DNA from: Clostridia bacterium
GTDB taxonomy: Bacteria > Bacillota > Clostridia > Christensenellales > Borkfalkiaceae
Direction of reading: 5' to 3'
DNA: 40,213 bases
Assembly: GCA_017407325.1 (NCBI GenBank)
Contig: JAFQWV010000012.1
Coordinates: 1-40,213, forward strand
The notes below the pieces were generated by a model. It had not been told where the DNA came from. It saw only the letters and a program-made list of their open reading frames with translations, and ran no database searches. This document shows, one piece after another, positions 17,727 through 26,400 of the stretch. A program made the position numbers and the translations under genes. The first letter of the stretch is position 1, and each line of letters begins with the position of its first letter.

Positions 17727-18800
17727 TTACTCTACGCTATTTTCAACTTCAGAAGAATTTTCAGGTTCTGGTGCTTTTTCCGGTTTTTTGTTTTCAGAAA
17801 AATTCTTTCTCCAACTTTCGATTTCTTCTTTGATTTGTTCTTTATTTAACTCAACTTCTTCTAAGTGCTTGTCAAATTTTTCTTTGTGTTGGTTTAACTT
17901 TTCTTCAGCCTTTACTTTGTGTTCAGCCTTTTTAAGTTCACAAACTTGCTTGAAACCGTCTTTTAACGCATCAACTTCAGCCTTAAACGCATCTCTGAGC
18001 GCTTTAATCTGATCCATTACAGAATCTATTTCGGCTTGAATTAACGCCTTTTGTTCGTCGGTAAGATCTGTCTTTTCGATTTCTGCCTTTAAGCCTTCGA
18101 CGATTTCTTCTAAGTTAAACATTTCGTCGTACTTAGCCTTAACAGCGTCAACTGCTTCTTTGTATTCGTCTTTAAATTCAGCAGTAATATGACCGAAATT
18201 CTTATTATCTTTAAGTAGTTCTATTCTTTCTTTAACGCTAAGCGCTAAAACTTCTTCTAACGCCATTTCAGGGTAAACTTCTAAAATACGGCAAACGATT
18301 TTTGCTTCGTGCATTGAAATGTTGTTAGCAGTAGCAATTTCTTCAATTTCAGCGTAAGTTTCGTGCATTTCTTCTTTTACTTTACCAAAAATGCCACAGT
18401 CTGTGAAAAATTTATTTACTCTTTTTTCAATTTTTCCTTTGATTTCTTCAACTTTTTCTGCTTTTTCGCCACTAACTTCCAAGTTCACGTTAACTTCTTC
18501 ACCGTCAACGTCAATATAACCCATTTCAGTTGCAACTTTGGTTACTTCTTCGCAAATTTCGTCAACACTTTTACCGATTGCATCTTCAATTTGAGTTAAC
18601 AAAATTTCCCCGTCTTCATTTACAGGATTAACTGCAACTACAGTTTCATCTTCAACGACAAGTTCTACTTCAGGATTAATCCTGAGCGATACGTAAGTAA
18701 GCGGTTTTTCTTCTGCAGTTTCGTTTGAACAACCAACTATACACGAACCAATTAAAGCTACGCATAAGCATAAACATAAAATTTTAAATAAATTTTTCAT
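17727..18800 (-). CDS. Lipoprotein with RsgI-like extracytoplasmic domain
   Basis: 357 residues. The signal peptide (1-23) ends in a lipobox IVGC, so Cys24 is the likely lipidated residue; an alternative is Cys20. Right after it comes TYVSLRINPEVELVVEDETV, clearly related to the RVYVDINPSVEL stretch of the neighbouring anti-sigma factor and keeping the Asn42-Pro43 pair. The rest is long, acidic and helix-rich (EEIVEGLKAEIEKTDLTDEQ...) and looks like a coiled coil, ending in a Pro/Glu-rich tail. It is an anchored, secreted protein of unknown function, and the shared domain suggests it works with the sigma/anti-sigma pair. AAGGAGGACTTAAAA precedes the ATG. Confidence 0.75.
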   Translation of the reverse strand: MKNLFKILCLCLCVALIGSCIVGCSNETAEEKPLTYVSLRINPEVELVVEDETVVAVNPVNEDGEILLTQIEDAIGKSVDEICEEVTKVATEMGYIDVDGEEVNVNLEVSGEKAEKVEEIKGKIEKRVNKFFTDCGIFGKVKEEMHETYAEIEEIATANNISMHEAKIVCRILEVYPEMALEEVLALSVKERIELLKDNKNFGHITAEFKDEYKEAVDAVKAKYDEMFNLEEIVEGLKAEIEKTDLTDEQKALIQAEIDSVMDQIKALRDAFKAEVDALKDGFKQVCELKKAEHKVKAEEKLNQHKEKFDKHLEEVELNKEQIKEEIESWRKNFSENKKPEKAPEPENSSEVENSVE

Positions 18801-18848
18801 TTTTAAGTCCTCCTTTTTGAAAAATATTATTTATTGTTTTCACTATAT

Positions 18849-18867
18849 ATACAATCTAAACTTGTAT
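18849..18867. promoter_or_regulatory. Short palindrome upstream of the RsgI-domain lipoprotein
   Basis: ATACAA (18849-18854) and TTGTAT (18862-18867) form a 19-bp interrupted palindrome about 50 bp before the lipoprotein start, in the probable promoter region. It might be an operator, but the sequence is AT-rich and chance is possible. Confidence 0.3.
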
Positions 18868-18980
18868 TTCGTTGGAAAAAAACAAAAATATTTTTAAATT
18901 TTTTAGAAAGCCCTTTTCATATTATATAAATACAGTCATCAGTTCTGTACTCAAATAAGGATTTTAATATTATATAATTT

Positions 18981-19047
18981 ACACCTCATCCGACACTAAA
19001 GTGCCACCTTCCCCTCAAGGGGAAGGCTAGTCGAGCAACCCGACTGT
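18981..19047 (-). repeat. E2 repeat, copy B
   Basis: ACACCTCATCCG, a CACTAAAGTG hairpin, CACCTTCCCCTCAAGGGGAA and GTCGAGCAACCCGAC. It is inverted relative to copy A. The whole 18801-19206 gap holds this repeat, E1 copy B and the lipoprotein upstream region; no gene is seen. Confidence 0.8.
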
Positions 19048-19087
19048 TATGTAATTTTTTACAATCGCTCCGCCTATTATATGTAAT

Positions 19088-19210
19088 AAAGCCTTAGAAA
19101 CAAGTTAGGATAGGCTCGAAAAAGCCCTTCGGGTTGGATAGACCTTGTCGGTCATCCAAGTCGAAGGGCTTTTTCAGAAACGACGCATAACGCCGTTTAT
19201 AAGGCTTTAT
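19088..19210 (-). repeat. E1 repeat, copy B (after glmS)
   Basis: Ends AAAGCCTTAG-AAAC and GTTTATAAGGCTTT pair perfectly. The long hairpin has GAAAAAGCCCTTCG with its complement, inner stem TTGGAT (19134-19139) / ATCCAA (19154-19159) and apex GACC-TTGTC-GGTC. Compared with copy A, both sides of the inner stem changed together (TTAGAT/ATCTAA to TTGGAT/ATCCAA). The glmS stop (19207-19209) touches its end. Confidence 0.85.
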
Positions 19211-21021
19211 TCAACTGTTACGCTTTTTGCCAGGTTTCTCGGCTTATCAATATCACAGCCTTTAGCACGGGCTATGTAATAAGAAATAAGTTGGGTTGGA
19301 ATTACGCTAACAACAGCCGATAAGTCTTTATGGACTTTCGGAATTTCGATAAGGTAATCGCTTATTTCTTTAAGTTTCATCTCGTCAGCAAACGGTGTAA
19401 TTACCATAATTGACGCACCACGGGTACGAACTTCAGCAAGTGATGAATACATTTTATCAACCATATCGTAGTCGGTTAAAAGTGCAATCGCAATAACGTC
19501 TTTTTCAATGAGCGCAAGCGTTCCGTGCTTGAGTTCTCCTGCAGCGTACGCTTCGCAGTGGATATAACTTATTTCTTTAAGCTTTAAGCTACCTTCCATC
19601 GCTACGCAATAATCAATTCCGCGACCGAGATAGAAGACTGATTTTTTACGGAAGTTCTTATTTGAAAAGGCTTCAATTTCACCACGCACGTCAATAGCTT
19701 CTTGAGCTTTTTTAGGTAAAGCGTCAATCTCTTTCATAAGATTGTCATATTCGGCTTGAGAAATACTTCCACGAAGAAGTGCAAGGTCGAAAATAAACAT
19801 TGCAAAAACAAGGTCTTGAGTGTTGTAAGCTTTAGTGCTTGCAACGGCAACTTCTTTCCCTGCACAAAGTTGTAAATTATAATCGGCGTAATATACCATA
19901 CTTGACGTTGGCACGTTGCAGATAGTAAGCGTTTTACCGCCAAGCTCAGACACCATTTTTTGACAAACCAAGGTATCTGCCGTTTCACCACTTTGTGAAA
20001 TGGTAATAGTTAAGGTTTTTTCGTCAACTTTAACAGGATTATATCTAAACTCGCTTGCCATTTCAGAATAAACGTCAATATCCGGCAAGTATTTTTTAAT
20101 AAGTTTTTCGCCGTAAAGACCGGCATGAAGTGCTGTTCCACAACCGACGATATTAATTCTTCTTAAGCTCTTAAGATAGTCTTTGTCAATTTTTTCAAAG
20201 CTCTTATTTTCGCGGTAGTTTTTGATTGCACGAGTGAGAGCGTCTGGAATTTCGCAAATTTCCTTATCCATATAACACTCATAGCCTTTTAGGTCGCCCC
20301 ATTCTTCAGGTGAAAGCTCGACGTAATTTTTATCGAGTGGTTTCCCTAAGAAATTGTAAAGCTCTACCGAGTTTTTCTTAACTACTGCAAACTGTTTATT
20401 GTCTAAAACGATAACCTTTTTCAAGCTTTGTGGCAAGCTGTTTATGTCCGAACAGATATACCCTTCACCACCGGCACAACCAACGATTAGTGGGTTATCT
20501 CTTTTTGCAGCAAAAATAGTGTTCGGCGTTTCAGCGTGAATTATGCCGAGCGCGAACGCACCTTTAAGTTTTTTTACCGCCTTTAGTATTGTAGCAATCG
20601 GGTCGCCGTTATCAAGATATTCTAAAAGGTGAACGATAACTTCACTATCCGTCTTTGACGAAAATTTAACACCTTCAGACATTAATTCTTCTTTAATTTC
20701 AAGGTAGTTTTCAATAATTCCGTTATGTACGACTGCATACTTTCTCTTGTTTCCAATAAACGGATGCGCATTCGCATCGTTCGGCTTTCCATGAGTTGCC
20801 CAGCGCGTATGCCCGATAGCAAGATTACCTAAAAGTGGTTCTTCCTTAAGATGATTTTCAAGGTTGACAATTCTACCTTCTTTTTTGGCAACCTTAATTT
20901 TTCCTTTGTTGGAAACGGCAATACCCGCGCTATCGTAACCGCGATATTCTAAAAGTTTTAAGCCTGCAATAATAACGTCAGATGCTTGCTTATCCCCTAC
21001 GTATCCGATAATTCCACACAT
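19207..21021 (-). CDS. glmS: Glucosamine-fructose-6-phosphate aminotransferase
   Basis: This enzyme makes glucosamine-6-phosphate from fructose-6-phosphate and glutamine, the first step to UDP-GlcNAc and the cell wall. The 604 residues match the family. The N-terminal glutaminase begins with the catalytic Cys2 (MCGIIGYVG) and has GHTRWATHG near residue 72. Two SIS sugar-isomerase domains follow (TISQSGETADT and GRGIDYCVAMEGSLKLKEIS). It ends KPRNLAKSVTVE as usual. The upstream 360 bp are AT-rich and contain no glmS ribozyme that I can see. It stands alone on the minus strand. Confidence 0.97.
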   Translation of the reverse strand: MCGIIGYVGDKQASDVIIAGLKLLEYRGYDSAGIAVSNKGKIKVAKKEGRIVNLENHLKEEPLLGNLAIGHTRWATHGKPNDANAHPFIGNKRKYAVVHNGIIENYLEIKEELMSEGVKFSSKTDSEVIVHLLEYLDNGDPIATILKAVKKLKGAFALGIIHAETPNTIFAAKRDNPLIVGCAGGEGYICSDINSLPQSLKKVIVLDNKQFAVVKKNSVELYNFLGKPLDKNYVELSPEEWGDLKGYECYMDKEICEIPDALTRAIKNYRENKSFEKIDKDYLKSLRRINIVGCGTALHAGLYGEKLIKKYLPDIDVYSEMASEFRYNPVKVDEKTLTITISQSGETADTLVCQKMVSELGGKTLTICNVPTSSMVYYADYNLQLCAGKEVAVASTKAYNTQDLVFAMFIFDLALLRGSISQAEYDNLMKEIDALPKKAQEAIDVRGEIEAFSNKNFRKKSVFYLGRGIDYCVAMEGSLKLKEISYIHCEAYAAGELKHGTLALIEKDVIAIALLTDYDMVDKMYSSLAEVRTRGASIMVITPFADEMKLKEISDYLIEIPKVHKDLSAVVSVIPTQLISYYIARAKGCDIDKPRNLAKSVTVE

Positions 21022-21382
21022 ATTTTCACCTTCTAAATTTAGTTAAAAACGCCCTTTTAACCCTTATAGTAATTATATATTAACACTATAAAGTTAAAAC
21101 TAGGTTAAACTTTTTAATATTTTAACACATTTTTTACAAAAAAGCCACTATTTTTGTACTATACGAAACAATAAGCGTTTTTACAAGTAGTGTATTTTAT
21201 GCAACAGTTATTTTTTATGCTAATGATTTACAAGCCTAAATTCAACTAAAGGTAGCAATTTATGAACGTCTCGCGTTTATTTTGCAAATCATCTGAAAAA
21301 ATAACGTTTTTTCACCATACTTACTTGAAAAATTCACAAATTAGTGCTATACTTTTGAAAAACTGAAACCAGGTGGAATAAA
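21022..21382. other. Divergent intergenic region between glmS and the thioesterase gene
   Basis: 361 bp, AT-rich, no gene. The right end carries the thioesterase promoter (21325-21353). On the glmS side a possible TATAAT lies near 21071-21076 without a good -35 partner. A near-palindromic GTTAAAACTAGGTTAAAC lies at about 21091-21108. No riboswitch or ribozyme was recognised. Confidence 0.4.
21325..21353 (+). promoter_or_regulatory. Promoter of the acyl-ACP thioesterase gene
   Basis: TTGAAA (21325-21330) and TATACT (21348-21353), spacer 17 nt, about 23 nt before AGGTGG and the ATG. Confidence 0.75.
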
Positions 21383-22102
21383 ATGGCGAAAATAACTGAA
21401 AGCTTTAAAATTACTATAAACGACGTAAACGCAAAATTTACCTGCACCAATAAGGCTATTTTAAGAATTTTTGAAACGATTGCCTGCACACACTCAGACA
21501 TGGCTGGTTACGGAGCAAGCAACGTTGAAAAAACGCGACTTAGTTGGGTTTTAATTCGCTGGAAAGTTAAAATTTTAGAACGTCCAAGCTACGGTGACAC
21601 CGTAAAAGTTGTCACTTGGGCGCGCGATACGGGAAAAATTACGACCCATCGCGAATTTCAAATGTTTTTACCTAACGGCAAGCTTTCTGCAATCGGTTCT
21701 ACCAAATGGGCGCTTATAAACATTGACAAGGGTCTTACGAAAATTGACAACATCATAACTGAACAATACTCACCCGAAAAAGAGTGTGTTTTTGACGAGA
21801 CTGAACTTAAAAAGCTATCCAGCCCAACCGAGTTTGAAAGTTCAATTTCATATACGGTCACCAGAAAAGATTTAGACATCAATCAGCACGTTCACAACCT
21901 AAATTATCTTGACTTTGCTTACGAGCTTATCCCCGACGAAGTTTATTTTAAAGAAGTAGATAATATTGAGATTTACTATAAAACAGAATCGAAGCTTGGC
22001 GATAATTTAGAGTTTAGATTAACGCGTGAAAACGACGGTTACACCGTAGCGATTGTAAACAAAAAAACAGACGCATTAAATACTGTAATTAAACTATATT
22101 AA
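21383..22102 (+). CDS. Acyl-ACP thioesterase
   Basis: A 239-residue soluble enzyme with two hotdog folds (family of bacterial FatA/FatB-like thioesterases) that releases fatty acids from acyl-carrier protein. The N-terminal hotdog includes RLSWVLIRWKVKILERPSYG and EFQMFLPNGK. The C-terminal hotdog carries RKDLDINQHVHNLNYLDFAY, in which Asp165, Asn167 and His169 match the catalytic Asp-x-Asn-x-His of the family. A single gene with its own promoter, it converges on the ZIP gene with a shared terminator. Chain-length preference cannot be read from sequence. Confidence 0.88.
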   Translation: MAKITESFKITINDVNAKFTCTNKAILRIFETIACTHSDMAGYGASNVEKTRLSWVLIRWKVKILERPSYGDTVKVVTWARDTGKITTHREFQMFLPNGKLSAIGSTKWALINIDKGLTKIDNIITEQYSPEKECVFDETELKKLSSPTEFESSISYTVTRKDLDINQHVHNLNYLDFAYELIPDEVYFKEVDNIEIYYKTESKLGDNLEFRLTRENDGYTVAIVNKKTDALNTVIKLY

Positions 22103-22104
22103 AC

Positions 22105-22142
22105 AAAAAACCACGCAATAACGCGATTATTGCGTGGTTTTT
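22105..22142. terminator. Bidirectional terminator between thioesterase and ZIP genes
   Basis: AAAAAACCACGCAATAA and its complement (ending GTGGTTTTT) flank a short loop. T-runs on both strands serve the two convergent genes. Confidence 0.9.
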
Positions 22143-22866
22143 ACATTAGGTCGAGAACCATCATAAGCGCAAAGCCTATGATAAATATAAACGCAGAAAG
22201 CGTTCCTTTTGTTTCAGGAATAAGTTCTTTAACGGTTACCCAAATCATAGCCCCTGCTGAAAAAGAAAGGAAAAACGGCAGAAGCTTTGTAATGACAGAT
22301 GATATTAAAATAGCGATTATTGCACCGATAAGTTCTACTATTGCCGAGAAAAAAGCAAGCATAATACTCTTAGCTTTCGACTCGCCAGCCCCTACTAGCG
22401 GTAGAGAAATTATGGCGCCTTCCGGGATATTTTGAACACCTATTCCAAGTGCCAAAATAAGCGCAGGAATCATTTCGGTTTTACCCGAAAGCGCCGATGC
22501 TATCGCTACGCCTACAGCCATGCCTTCAGGCAGATTGTGGCAAGTTATTGCAAGCACGATTTTTTTTGACCGAGTTATGTTTTTAAACTTTTTTTCTGAC
22601 AAAAAATCTATAAAAATCATAAACAACGCACCAAGCGTTAACCCAGCAAGCGGAATTAACCACTTAGGATTTAATTTCGTACTTTCAATAGACGGAATAA
22701 GTAGAGAAAAAATCGAAGCCGAAACCATAACACCTGCAGAAAAACCGTAAAGCATACTTTCGACTTTTTTATTCGTGCTATTTACAAAAACAGCACTCAT
22801 TGCGCCTATGGAAGTTCCCAAAAAGGGTATCATCACCCCTAATATTACCAAAAGTATATCGTTCAT
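22141..22866 (-). CDS. ZIP-family metal transporter
   Basis: A 241-residue inner-membrane protein with about eight hydrophobic segments, of the ZIP family that imports zinc or other divalent metals. The two metal-site signatures are HNLPEGMAVGVAIAS (residues 110-124) in TM4 and QNIPEG (145-150) in TM5; the usual forms are HNFPEG and QNxPEG. The loop between TM3 and TM4 is short and lacks the His-rich stretch of some ZIPs. It is a single gene. No Zur or MntR box is obvious upstream, where a hairpin array lies instead. Confidence 0.9.
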   Translation of the reverse strand: MNDILLVILGVMIPFLGTSIGAMSAVFVNSTNKKVESMLYGFSAGVMVSASIFSLLIPSIESTKLNPKWLIPLAGLTLGALFMIFIDFLSEKKFKNITRSKKIVLAITCHNLPEGMAVGVAIASALSGKTEMIPALILALGIGVQNIPEGAIISLPLVGAGESKAKSIMLAFFSAIVELIGAIIAILISSVITKLLPFFLSFSAGAMIWVTVKELIPETKGTLSAFIFIIGFALMMVLDLM

Positions 22867-22933
22867 TTTTCTTTAGTTACCCGTATATTATATGTAGGCA
22901 AATAAAATTTTGTAAAACAAATTAAAATGAATT

Positions 22934-23058
22934 GAAAACCTTGTGGTTTTCATAAATTGCGCTTAAGCGCATAAATTGAAAGTTAAACTTTCATAAATTG
23001 CAAAAACAAGTTTTTGCACGGCAAAGCTGTCAATTTATGTAAGCGTTGCTTGCAATTT
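22934..23058. repeat. Hairpin array V (ATAAATT linkers)
   Basis: GAAAACC/GGTTTTC (22934-22951), ATAAATT, GCGCTTAAGCGC (22959-22970), ATAAATT, GAAAGTT/AACTTTC (22978-22992), ATAAATT, GCAAAAAC/GTTTTTGC (23000-23017), ACGGC/GCTGT, CAATTTAT, GTAAGC/GCTTGC (about 23039-23053), AATTTAT. ATAAATT is the reverse complement of the AATTTAT linker in other arrays, so this is the same family in the other orientation. It lies between the ZIP gene and the end of the addBA operon. Confidence 0.85.
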
Positions 23059-23064
23059 ATCATC

Positions 23065-23092
23065 AAAAAACCGCGCTATAGCGCGGTTTTTT
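23065..23092 (-). terminator. Terminator of the addB-addA operon
   Basis: AAAAAACCGCGCTATAGCGCGGTTTTTT, a perfect palindrome. It overlaps the 3' end of the small downstream gene, whose TAG stop lies in the centre of the hairpin. Confidence 0.9.
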
Positions 23093-23417
23093 GGGTGTTT
23101 AGTTTAATTATCGTCATAAATACTTCAGATAAAATCTTAAGTTCTAAAGCCCCTAATTCTCTTGTTGATAAGCTTCTTATTTTCCATTTAAGCTCGTTTA
23201 AAAGTCCTTTTTCGTCAAAGCCGTTTGACACGCTTTCAAGTTTTTCAATTTCCTTTAGCACGAAATTGAAATTTACTGAATACTCACCGACGAGCGAATT
23301 TTTAAGTTTTCTCATAAAAATTCGTTCAACAAGAAGATTTTTTCCACTTTTTTTATCTTTGAGTGGAAACGCTTTTACTCTGTTTACTAAAAGATTTTGA
23401 TTATCATAAACTGTCAT
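23076..23417 (-). CDS. Small hypothetical protein after addA
   Basis: 113 residues, no family recognised. The sequence is basic and helix-prone (LKEIEKLESVSNGFDEKGLL, then STRELGALELKILSEVFMTI), without signal peptide or membrane segment. It starts 28 nt after addA with only a weak ribosome binding site and ends inside the operon terminator, so it is most likely the last gene of the addBA transcript. Its function is unknown; a link with recombination is only suggested by position. Confidence 0.65.
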   Translation of the reverse strand: MTVYDNQNLLVNRVKAFPLKDKKSGKNLLVERIFMRKLKNSLVGEYSVNFNFVLKEIEKLESVSNGFDEKGLLNELKWKIRSLSTRELGALELKILSEVFMTIIKLNTQKTAL

Positions 23418-23445
23418 ACTCTAATTCTTGACAATTTAACAAATT

Positions 23446-26400
23446 TTAATCAACACTAACGATAATTCCAAGTTTAATATTGACGATAAACTTTCCTGCG
23501 ATTTTCTTTTTAAGAATTTTTTCAGTCGCATACGCATATAAATCAAGTTGCTTTTTATAAGTTTCTATAAGCGCATTTTCCTTCTTTGACGAATATTTAT
23601 AGTCGATTACGTACGCACTATCACAGTCAATTGCAATAAGGTCTATAATACCTTGAAGAAGCACCGTATCCGTTCCGTTAAAGCCGACTAAGCTTGCCGG
23701 CGCGTTTAAGATAAACGGTCTTTCACGGTAAAGCTTAGCATCTTTTAGACGGGTAAAAATATCCATCTTTACGATTTTTTCTAAAAGGCTTATATCGAGC
23801 ATTTTAACTTGCTCGCTAGATAAAAGTCCTTCGTTATGTAGGCGTATAAGCTCGTTATTCGGCTGTTTTCCAAAATCGCACGTCTCTAAGTATCGGTGAT
23901 AAGCCGTTCCTTTTTCCTGAAGATTTTCATCATCTTCTTTAAATTCGACCATAAAAGTTTCTTCTCTTTGAGAAAACTCTAAGCCGTCGAAGCTTTCGAC
24001 GTTGTTTTCGTTAACTTGGGTAACCGAGCGCTTTAAATATAAAGTCGTATCGTCACTGTACGGATATTCAAAATTAATAAACTCGCTAATTTTTTCAACT
24101 GTTTTTTGATCCGGCTCGCCGAAAATTACTTCCCTTCTAAGATTTGCTTCTTTTTCAAAAATTTTTGGCGCATCGCAAATCTCGACGTCGTCTTTTGCAA
24201 GAAAATCTATCATTTTGTTTGCAAGCGCGTAACCTTCGAAATTGTGCATTAAGCTCGGCTCTATTCCTGAAACGATATGAAGTCTATATCTTGCCCTTGT
24301 CATAGCAACGTAGAAAAGTCTAAGCTCTTCAGTCGCACTTGCAAGGTCTTTTCTAAGCGTGATAAGTCGTCTTAATGAAGTCGGCTGACTTATTTTATTT
24401 TCTGTATCGTAATATTTTACCACAAACCCAAACTCGCGATCGAGCATGACTTCTTTTCTTAAGTCAAGTTTATTAAAGCCTTGAGAGACGTCAGCCAAAA
24501 TAACGATAGGAAATTCAAGCCCCTTAGAGCCGTGATAACTCATAATTTTAACTGCGTTTTCAGCTTCAGTAAAATTAACGGTTAAATTCTCGATAATGTT
24601 ATTAATCTTTGCCAGCATTTCGGCTATAAGCATATTCTCGCCGGCTAAGATAAAACGGTTTATTCTTGTAAGCTTCAGGTTTCCTAATTTTTTTGTTAGA
24701 AGGCTTATCTCAAGATTTCGCTCGGTTGTAATTTCCTTTAATACGCGAGAGGCTTTTTCGAACTGAGAAAGAATTCTTATCTTTTTAAAATAGTCGAAAA
24801 AGTCGTTAAGCTTAACTGCGATAGCATCGTTAAATTTCTTAGCGTACCCTTCGCAAGCAAGATAAAAATTTGGCGCGACGAAATTTTGACGGATAGTAGA
24901 AAGTTCATCGTCTGTTAACCCACCTATCTCGCTTTTTAATACGGTCGCAAGTGGAATATCTTTAGTCGGATTGACGATATACTCAAGCAAATTCACCATA
25001 AGTTTAATTTCAGGATATTCGCCTATAGAGCGTTTATTGTCACAAATTACGGGGATTGAGCGCATTAAAAGCTCGGAAACTATTCTTTCGCTAAGCCCTG
25101 TGTTATTACGTGTCAGAACGCAAATATCGCTAAACGTTACTTCTCGCACCTTTTTATCTTTAACGTCGTAAAAAGTTTTTGGCGAGCCGTTTAAGCCAAA
25201 AAGCTCGTCTTCAATCAAATCGCAAACGAGTTTTTCTTTTGCCCCGACCGTAGCTTGATTAAATTTTTGCGCGTGCTTTTTAACGCTGTAAACGCCGTCA
25301 AATTCGCTTTTTTCTTTTTGATTTTTCTCAGCGATATACAAGCTTGCTTTTCCTAAATGCTGGTCGTAAAGCGAGCCACCTTGCATAGGCGCACGGCTAT
25401 ATTCGATACCACTTGGATTTTCTCTCATGCTCCCTGAAAAAACCTTATTAGTCGCATCAATTATAGAAATTGCGCTTCTGAAGTTTGCGTCTAAATCGAC
25501 GTGCGTGCCGTAGCCGTTTTCGCAATCTTTAATTTTTTGATTAAATAGTTCAGGATTACATCCACGGAAGGCGTAAATGCTTTGCTTGACGTCACCAACA
25601 ATAAATAAATTATTATTTGAAATTTTAGTAAAAATAGCCTCTTGAACGCCGTTCGTATCTTGATATTCATCAACGAATATATATTTATAGCGCTCGGAAA
25701 TTTCTTTTCTAATTTCTTCATTTTTTAAAATTTTCAACGTAAAATGCTCAAGATCGGAAAAGTCTAAAGAAGCTAAATCTTGTTTTAAACGCTCGTATTC
25801 TTCTTTAAAAAGTTTGACTACCTTAATAAAAGAGTTGCAAATTTTATTAGTAGATAAAATTTTAGCAATTCTTATATCTTGTGGCTCTAAAAAGGCTTCG
25901 GTTACTTTTGCAACGACTTTATTAAACTTTTTCTCTCTAAAGTCTTTATACTCTTTAATCAACGTTTCGCTTATAGGGTTAATCTCAACCGTCGGTCTTT
26001 TTGGCTTTATTAAGCTAAGCTCTGAAACGACATCTTCAAAATTTTCATTGTTTATCGCTTGTAAAATTTTATCATAAAAGCCTTTAAAAAAGATTGCAAG
26101 CTTGGTTTCGTTGTATTTTTCAGAATACTCTAAAAGACTTAAAAGAGACTGCGCATAGCCGTGTAATAATCGCCTATACTCGTCTATAAGTTGATTATCG
26201 GCTATTTTTGCCCCTTCAGACGACGAATAATAAAGGGCTTTTTCTATATACGCATCAAAGTCTTCTTCGTTTATTGCATAGTCATAGCACTCTATTACGT
26301 GCTTTTTAAATTCTTGATCAGAACGGTTTTTTATAAAGCACTTTAAAAGCAAAATAAATTCTTCGCCACCTTCGTCGTAAAGTCTTTCGAACACGTCGTT

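Noticed and set aside
22130..22435. Plus-strand frame of 101 codons opposite the ZIP gene
   Set aside because: It begins in the shared terminator and lies antisense to a clear transporter gene.
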